Assembly (NCBI RefSeq): GCF_000296215.2
Contig: NZ_CP013949.1
Location: 496,001-560,000 of the forward strand
Direction of reading: 5' to 3'
DNA: 64,000 nucleotides
Source of the DNA: Bradyrhizobium sp. CCGE-LA001
GTDB lineage: Bacteria; Pseudomonadota; Alphaproteobacteria; Rhizobiales; Xanthobacteraceae
This document shows positions 60,154 to 64,000 of the stretch, piece after piece. Under the pieces are notes generated by a model. The model made no database searches and was not told the origin of the DNA. It saw only the letters and a list, made by a program, of their open reading frames with translations. A program made the translations under genes and the position numbers. Numbering within the stretch: the first letter of the stretch is position 1; the number at the start of each line of letters is the position of its first letter.

Positions 60154-60169
60154 TGTGAGCCCTTTCACA
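60154..60169. promoter_or_regulatory. Perfect CRP-type site upstream of the SARP-caspase locus
   Basis: TGTGA (60154-60158), six bases, TCACA (60165-60169), an exact match to the CRP consensus. It lies 55 bp before ATG 60099, close enough to act as an activator or repressor site at the promoter of the locus. Two similar sites occur at 19956 and 28238. Confidence 0.65.
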
Positions 60170-60489
60170 TTCCGGGAAAGCTACGGACTTGTCACTCACG
60201 CGTCGTTAATGTCATTCAACCAGCGCGACCCAAGTACGAATCACTTTTGAATTGAAGGTTCAGGATTGGAGGGACCCTTTCGAAGGGCCTTCTTGGCGGC
60301 ATGAGAGGGCCGCAAAGCGCCAAGTTTGACCCCGGGGACGGCGTCCCCCGACACCGCTCCCGAGCAGTCCTGGCATGGCTCCCTCTCCTAGCGTGCCGGC
60401 ACAGGTAAATGATTGCCTGGAATATTAGATTGCGGAGAAGGTTGGATCCCAGTTGCTCGTCCTCCGCCATTTTTTTCCGGCGCGGACCG
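60170..60489. other. Intergenic region between the SARP-like gene and the hydrolase gene
   Basis: About 320 bp with no gene. It contains a GGGGAC-GGC-GTCCCC hairpin (60334-60348), which could end transcription of the leftward hydrolase gene, and an AT-richer stretch at about 60225-60270. Short frames here lack ribosome sites. Confidence 0.5.
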
Positions 60490-61341
60490 TTATCCTGTGG
60501 CCAGGATCACACGAGCCAGTTCGGACGGATTCTCGACAGCTGAGAAGTGGCCGGTACTTTTCAGAGTCAACATCTGTGCGGCAGGGATTAGCGACCGCGT
60601 GCGCTCGCGTTCATTTGGCTGAGACCAGTCGCTATCGCCGTAAACGAGCGTCACGGGCGCCGATATCTGCTCATAATAGTCCCGCGCCTTGCTCCAGGAT
60701 TGCCAGCCTGCCAGCACCTTGCGCGCCATCCGCTTGTATCCCGGGCGACGAGCGACCGCGTCGAATTCGGCAAGCAGATCGGCTGGTAGTTTGCGCGGGT
60801 CGTGATATCCGCCACCCATGATCCTGCCGAGGACAATCTTGTTTTCGAGCGCTGCGTTGATCGCGCCGAGCACGGGGATCTGCAAGCTTCCGATGATGAA
60901 GTTCGCGAACCAATTACCGCGTCGAATACCGTCGCCGTAGCGGATCTCGTAATCGTAGGGGTTGATTGCGTAGACCTGCTTCACTCGCTGCGGAAGCGAC
61001 GCCGCTGCTGTGAGGGCCAATGCTCCGCCGATCGACTCGCCAACGAGCGTCAAATTGGAGAGGTCTAGCTCCTCGATGAAGCTGATGACGGCTCGCCTGA
61101 AGTAGGGTTCGTCGAAGCTGGCGTCCGGGTCGATTGGTGAGTGGCCGTGACCTGGGAGATCAATGGCGTAGACCGTGTACGCTCTTGCGAGGAGGGGCGC
61201 CAGACTGCGGAAATATTCGAGCTGCGTCCGGATCGTATGTATGAGGAGCAGTGGAGGCCCACTCCCGGTCTTTTGAAAACGCACGCTTAGCTTGTCCGAT
61301 ATTTTCAGCAAGCTTGGTTTGGCTTCAGTCATGCTGAGCAT
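60490..61341 (-). CDS. Alpha/beta hydrolase
   Basis: A 283-residue alpha/beta-hydrolase-fold enzyme. ATG 61341 follows GGAGAG; an ATG three codons later is an alternative. The oxyanion region is PPLLLIHTIRTQ, with DLPGHGHSP, nucleophile elbow GESIGG, Asp in VYGDSDWSQP and His in STGHFSAVE. It may be an esterase, lactonase or haloperoxidase-like enzyme. It is in the same orientation as the upstream TetR gene (33-bp gap) and may be part of a regulated detoxification unit with the divergent pump. Confidence 0.88.
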   Translation of the reverse strand: MLSMTEAKPSLLKISDKLSVRFQKTGSGPPLLLIHTIRTQLEYFRSLAPLLARAYTVYAIDLPGHGHSPIDPDASFDEPYFRRAVISFIEELDLSNLTLVGESIGGALALTAAASLPQRVKQVYAINPYDYEIRYGDGIRRGNWFANFIIGSLQIPVLGAINAALENKIVLGRIMGGGYHDPRKLPADLLAEFDAVARRPGYKRMARKVLAGWQSWSKARDYYEQISAPVTLVYGDSDWSQPNERERTRSLIPAAQMLTLKSTGHFSAVENPSELARVILATG

Positions 61342-61373
61342 TCGATCTCTCCGTGTTTCGAGGGGGCGCGCTT

Positions 61374-61952
61374 TCAAGCGGCAGCGACCTCGCGGACCTG
61401 TTGGGCCGCGGCATCCAAAAGCGCCTGAGCCAGATCAGGGTCGTTGACGACGCGCGATAGCGTCACCGCGCCGACCATCGTTGCGAGAATGGCCATCGCC
61501 TTGCTGCGGGAGTCCGCCTCGCCAGTTCCGCCGAGAAAGCGGTCGAGTACGTCGAGGTGCGCTTTCAGTCCTGCTTCGAATTCCGCCTTCACCTCGGGGC
61601 CCTGCCGTGCGGCATCCGAGCCAAGTGCCACGATCGGGCAACCGTCCATCTTCTCTCCGCGATGGTCGCCGCTGAGGTAGAACGTGATTACCGCGCCAAG
61701 CGGATCATCAGGATTTTGAGCGGCCGCGTCGGACCATCGGCCGGACGCGCTCTCCAATGCGCGCCTGGACGCTTCCACGGCCAGATCCTCTTTTGATGCG
61801 AACTGCTTGTAGAAGGCGCCCTGGGTGAGCCCGGCCCCCTTCATGAGATCCTTGAGGCCGATGCCATCAAAGCCGCGCTCTCTGAAGAGGCGACTGGCCA
61901 CATTGATAACGGTTTGGCGGTTCTCGGCCGCCTGAGTGCGACTCACTCGCAT
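61374..61952 (-). CDS. TetR-family transcriptional regulator of the adjacent RND pump
   Basis: A 192-residue repressor. The N-terminal HTH (NVASRLFRERGFDGIGLKDL, then GAFYKQFASKEDLAVEA) is of TetR type, and the C-terminal ligand domain is helical. ATG 61952 faces the divergent RND adaptor. The two start regions carry the same 25-bp sequence in opposite orientation (61964-61988 and 62126-62150, one mismatch), a probable pair of operators. It may also control the hydrolase gene downstream. Confidence 0.9.
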   Translation of the reverse strand: MRVSRTQAAENRQTVINVASRLFRERGFDGIGLKDLMKGAGLTQGAFYKQFASKEDLAVEASRRALESASGRWSDAAAQNPDDPLGAVITFYLSGDHRGEKMDGCPIVALGSDAARQGPEVKAEFEAGLKAHLDVLDRFLGGTGEADSRSKAMAILATMVGAVTLSRVVNDPDLAQALLDAAAQQVREVAAA

Positions 61953-61963
61953 CGTGTAGCTCC

Positions 61964-61988
61964 ATTTGGATTTCGTTCGACTTCTATA
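61964..61988. promoter_or_regulatory. Putative TetR operator, TetR-gene side
   Basis: Read on the minus strand, this 25-bp stretch matches 62126-62150 at 24 of 25 positions. It begins TATAGAAGTCG and ends ACGAAATCCAAAT. It starts 12 bp upstream of the TetR ATG at 61952, so binding here would block TetR expression. Confidence 0.6.
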
Positions 61989-62096
61989 ACGGAGTTAGAG
62001 TTCACTTGCAATCTATCAATGGGAACGGCGGGATTTGGGTGCCTCTGGACCAAAACTCCCCGGCGTTCGGTAATCACGCTCACGTGACGGTCCAAA

Positions 62097-62120
62097 TTTA
62101 GATTGCGATCGAAATCTAAA
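62097..62120. promoter_or_regulatory. Inverted repeat in the RND-pump promoter region
   Basis: Arms TTTAGATT (62097-62104) and AATCTAAA (62113-62120) are exactly complementary around an 8-bp GCGATCGA centre. It lies 5 bp from the 25-bp repeat and 47 bp from the adaptor ATG. It may be a second regulator site. Confidence 0.45.
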
Positions 62121-62125
62121 GTGTA

Positions 62126-62150
62126 TATAGAAGTCGTACGAAATCCAAAT
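62126..62150. promoter_or_regulatory. Putative TetR operator, pump side
   Basis: The plus-strand copy of the 25-bp sequence begins TATAGAAGTCG and ends ACGAAATCCAAAT, 17 bp upstream of the adaptor ATG at 62167. Together with the inverted copy at 61964-61988 it makes a symmetric divergent control region. Repression of both directions by one TetR protein is the simplest reading. Confidence 0.65.
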
Positions 62151-62166
62151 TTCGAAGGAGTCGATC

Positions 62167-63270
62167 ATGAAAAGGGGTGTTGCGGTGCTGGCCGGTATTT
62201 TGGTCCCAGCTGGTGTGGCAACCTTCGTTGCTCTTGCGATTCCCGCCCATGAAGCCTCCGCGGTGAACGACCCACGGCAGGAGCCCCCGATAGTCCGTCT
62301 GGTGACGGCGGCGCGGGTCAGCGGATCCGACCGCGGCTTCACGGGGACGGTCGGCGCGCGCGTGGAAAGCAATCTCGGATTTCGCGTCGCGGGGAAGATC
62401 GTCGAACGGCTCGTCAATGTCGGGGAGCAAGTCAAGGCCGGACAGCCGTTGATGCGGATCGACGAAACCGATCTTCGTCTGGCGGTCACGGCCAAGCGCA
62501 ACGCGGTCGCCGCCGCGCGTGCAGTTGTCGTTCAGACCGACGCCGACGAGCGGCGCTACGCCAATCTCGTGAACGACGGATGGACGTCAAAGCAGCGCTA
62601 CGAGCAGGCGAAGGCCGCATCGGATACCGCCAAAGCGCAGCTTGCCGCGGCGGAAGCGGACGCGGGCGTCGCGGAGAACCAGGCGACCTATTCCGTGCTA
62701 ATTGCCGATGCGGACGGAACGGTCACCCAAACGCTGGGTGAGCCCGGCCAAGTCGTCGCCGCCGGCCAAGCGGTGGTTCGGCTGGCACAGTCCGGTCCTC
62801 GCGAAGCGGTGGTCGCGCTTCCCGAAACCACCCGGCCGTCGATCGGATCGCTCGCCGAGGCGAGCCTCTATGGCAGCGACGGGCGCCGCTATACCGCGCA
62901 TCTGCGCCAGTTGTCGGATTCCGCCGATCCCCAGACCCGCACCTATGAGGCCCGCTACGTGCTCGATGGCGACGCCGCGGCTGCACCACTCGGCGCGACG
63001 GTGACCATTCGGCTTGCAAGCCAGGACAGTCAGCCGGATGTCCAAGTGCCGCTGGGTGCCGTGCTCGATGACGGCAGATCGACAGGCGTCTGGGTCTTCG
63101 ACGGCGCGACCTCGACCGTACGCTTGCAGCCCGTCAAGCTGCTGCGCGTGACCAGCGAGACGGCCGTTATCTCCGGATCGAACTCCGGTGACCAGATTGT
63201 TTCCCTCGGCGCTCATCTTCTGCACGAAGGTGCTCGCGTCAGGACCGCGTCGGAAAGCAGGGGCAAGTGA
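62167..63270 (+). CDS. RND efflux adaptor (periplasmic membrane fusion protein)
   Basis: A 367-residue adaptor from ATG 62167 (AAGGAG upstream). An N-terminal anchor/signal (VLAGILVPAGVATFVALAI) has no lipobox Cys. The lipoyl halves are VAGKIVERLVNVGEQVKAGQ and YSVLIADADGTVTQTLGEPG, with a normal coiled-coil hairpin between them (about 105-175). Beta-barrel and membrane-proximal domains follow. Its stop overlaps the pump ATG (TGATG, 63268-63272). It links the inner-membrane pump to an outer-membrane channel not seen here. Confidence 0.92.
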   Translation: MKRGVAVLAGILVPAGVATFVALAIPAHEASAVNDPRQEPPIVRLVTAARVSGSDRGFTGTVGARVESNLGFRVAGKIVERLVNVGEQVKAGQPLMRIDETDLRLAVTAKRNAVAAARAVVVQTDADERRYANLVNDGWTSKQRYEQAKAASDTAKAQLAAAEADAGVAENQATYSVLIADADGTVTQTLGEPGQVVAAGQAVVRLAQSGPREAVVALPETTRPSIGSLAEASLYGSDGRRYTAHLRQLSDSADPQTRTYEARYVLDGDAAAAPLGATVTIRLASQDSQPDVQVPLGAVLDDGRSTGVWVFDGATSTVRLQPVKLLRVTSETAVISGSNSGDQIVSLGAHLLHEGARVRTASESRGK

Positions 63271-64000
63271 TGAGCTTCAATCTTTCCGCCCTCGCCGTTC
63301 GCGAGCGGGCCGTCACCCTGTTCTTCATCCTGCTGTTGGCTGCCGCGGGTGCTTACGCCTTCCTCAAGCTCGGTCGGGCCGAGGACCCATCCTTCACCAT
63401 CAAGACGCTCACGGTCACGACGGTTTGGCCAGGCGCGACGGCACGCGAGATCCAGGACCAGGTCGCCGAACCCCTGGAGAAGCGGATTCAGGAACTGACC
63501 TGGTACGATCGGGTGGAGACGACGACGCGGCCCGGTTATGCTTACATGACGGTGACGCTGAAGGACAGCACGCCGCCCTCGATCGTGCAGGAGGAGTTTT
63601 ATCAGGCTCGCAAGAAGCTCGGAGATGAAGCCCGCAAGCTGCCCTCCGGCGTGCTCGGTCCCTTCGTCAACGACGAATATTCAGACGTGAGCTTCGCCCT
63701 TTATGCCCTCAAGGCCAAGGGCATGCCGATGCGCGAACTCGCCAGGCAAGCCGAGACCATCCGTCAGGACCTCCTCCATGTGTCCGGCGTCAAGAAGATC
63801 AACATCCTCGGCGAGCGTCCGGAACAGATCTTCGTCGAGTTTTCCTATGCCAAGCTGGCGACCCTCGGCGTAGCGGCAACGGATATCGTTGCCGCCTTGC
63901 AGCGGCAGAACACGTTGACCCCGGCAGGATCGATCGACACCAAGGGACCGCAGGTCTTCATCCGGGTCGATGGCGCCTATGACAGCGTCCAGGCGATTGC
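63270..64000 (+). CDS. RND efflux pump permease, truncated by the window end
   Basis: ATG 63270 opens a frame that runs off the right edge after about 243 codons. The start (SFNLSALAVRERAVTLFFIL) with TM1, then VTTVWPGATAREIQDQVAEP, GYAYMTVTLKD and ILGERPEQIFVEFSY, is typical of the HAE-1-type RND porter domain. The rest of the gene lies outside the window. It is coupled to the adaptor by overlap and probably repressed by the TetR protein. Confidence 0.93.
   Translation, partial: MSFNLSALAVRERAVTLFFILLLAAAGAYAFLKLGRAEDPSFTIKTLTVTTVWPGATAREIQDQVAEPLEKRIQELTWYDRVETTTRPGYAYMTVTLKDSTPPSIVQEEFYQARKKLGDEARKLPSGVLGPFVNDEYSDVSFALYALKAKGMPMRELARQAETIRQDLLHVSGVKKINILGERPEQIFVEFSYAKLATLGVAATDIVAALQRQNTLTPAGSIDTKGPQVFIRVDGAYDSVQAI

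Overview
The window is a GC-rich chromosomal segment from an alphaproteobacterium, most likely Bradyrhizobium or a close relative in the Hyphomicrobiales. This is inferred from the gene families (homogentisate operon, form II cox-type hydroxylase, tandem chemoreceptors, DUF2783, a caspase/TPR protein) and from the palindromic intergenic repeats. It contains about 52 protein genes and one tRNA (Ser-GGA). No CRISPR array, IS transposase or phage gene was seen.

Region 1 (1-7.0 kb) is a leftward cluster downstream of an AraC-type regulator: a small protein, a type II NADH dehydrogenase-like flavoprotein, an EmrA-like adaptor broken by one in-frame TGA, an EmrB/DHA2 exporter and a metallo-beta-lactamase-fold (MBL) hydrolase. 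Two matching tandem-repeat sites look like operators of the AraC protein. Region 2 (7.2-12.7 kb) has a GGDEF/EAL protein, a LysM protein and an LTXXQ-like periplasmic protein. Region 3 (12.7-19.8 kb) is a homogentisate operon (flavin monooxygenase, DUF2783, an unusual MBL protein, hmgA, fahA) facing a divergent MarR regulator across a palindrome, followed by a lactonase-like MBL gene.

Region 4 (20-33 kb) has a secreted pseudo-caspase with TPRs, an OmpA-like protein, an RND pump with a hairpin-less adaptor, a DUF433/DUF5615 toxin-antitoxin-like pair, a Crp-family regulator, an AsmA protein and a membrane class III cyclase. Region 5 (33-41 kb) holds an unknown gene, then a GntR/FCD regulator with an ABC importer, NodB-like, FAH-family and MetE-like genes. 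Region 6 (41-46.5 kb) has a DUF1272 protein, a CoA transferase and a form II cox-type hydroxylase operon. Region 7 (46.8-51.1 kb) has two tandem chemoreceptors with nearly identical C-terminal halves. Region 8 (51.6-55.6 kb) has an MFS transporter and otsBA.

Region 9 (55.8-64 kb) is the most unusual. After a tRNA-Ser there is a leftward locus consisting of a SARP/BTAD-type regulator, a caspase with an intact His/Cys dyad and eight tandem amphipathic repeats of about 36-44 residues, and a small Cys-rich protein. Next to it are an alpha/beta hydrolase, a TetR regulator and a divergent RND pump cut by the window end.

Sites matching the CRP consensus TGTGA-N6-TCACA (two perfect, one with a single mismatch) lie upstream of the pseudo-caspase, the Crp-family gene itself and the SARP-caspase locus. 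Together with the cyclase, this suggests that cAMP-CRP control links both caspase-like loci. That link is inference.
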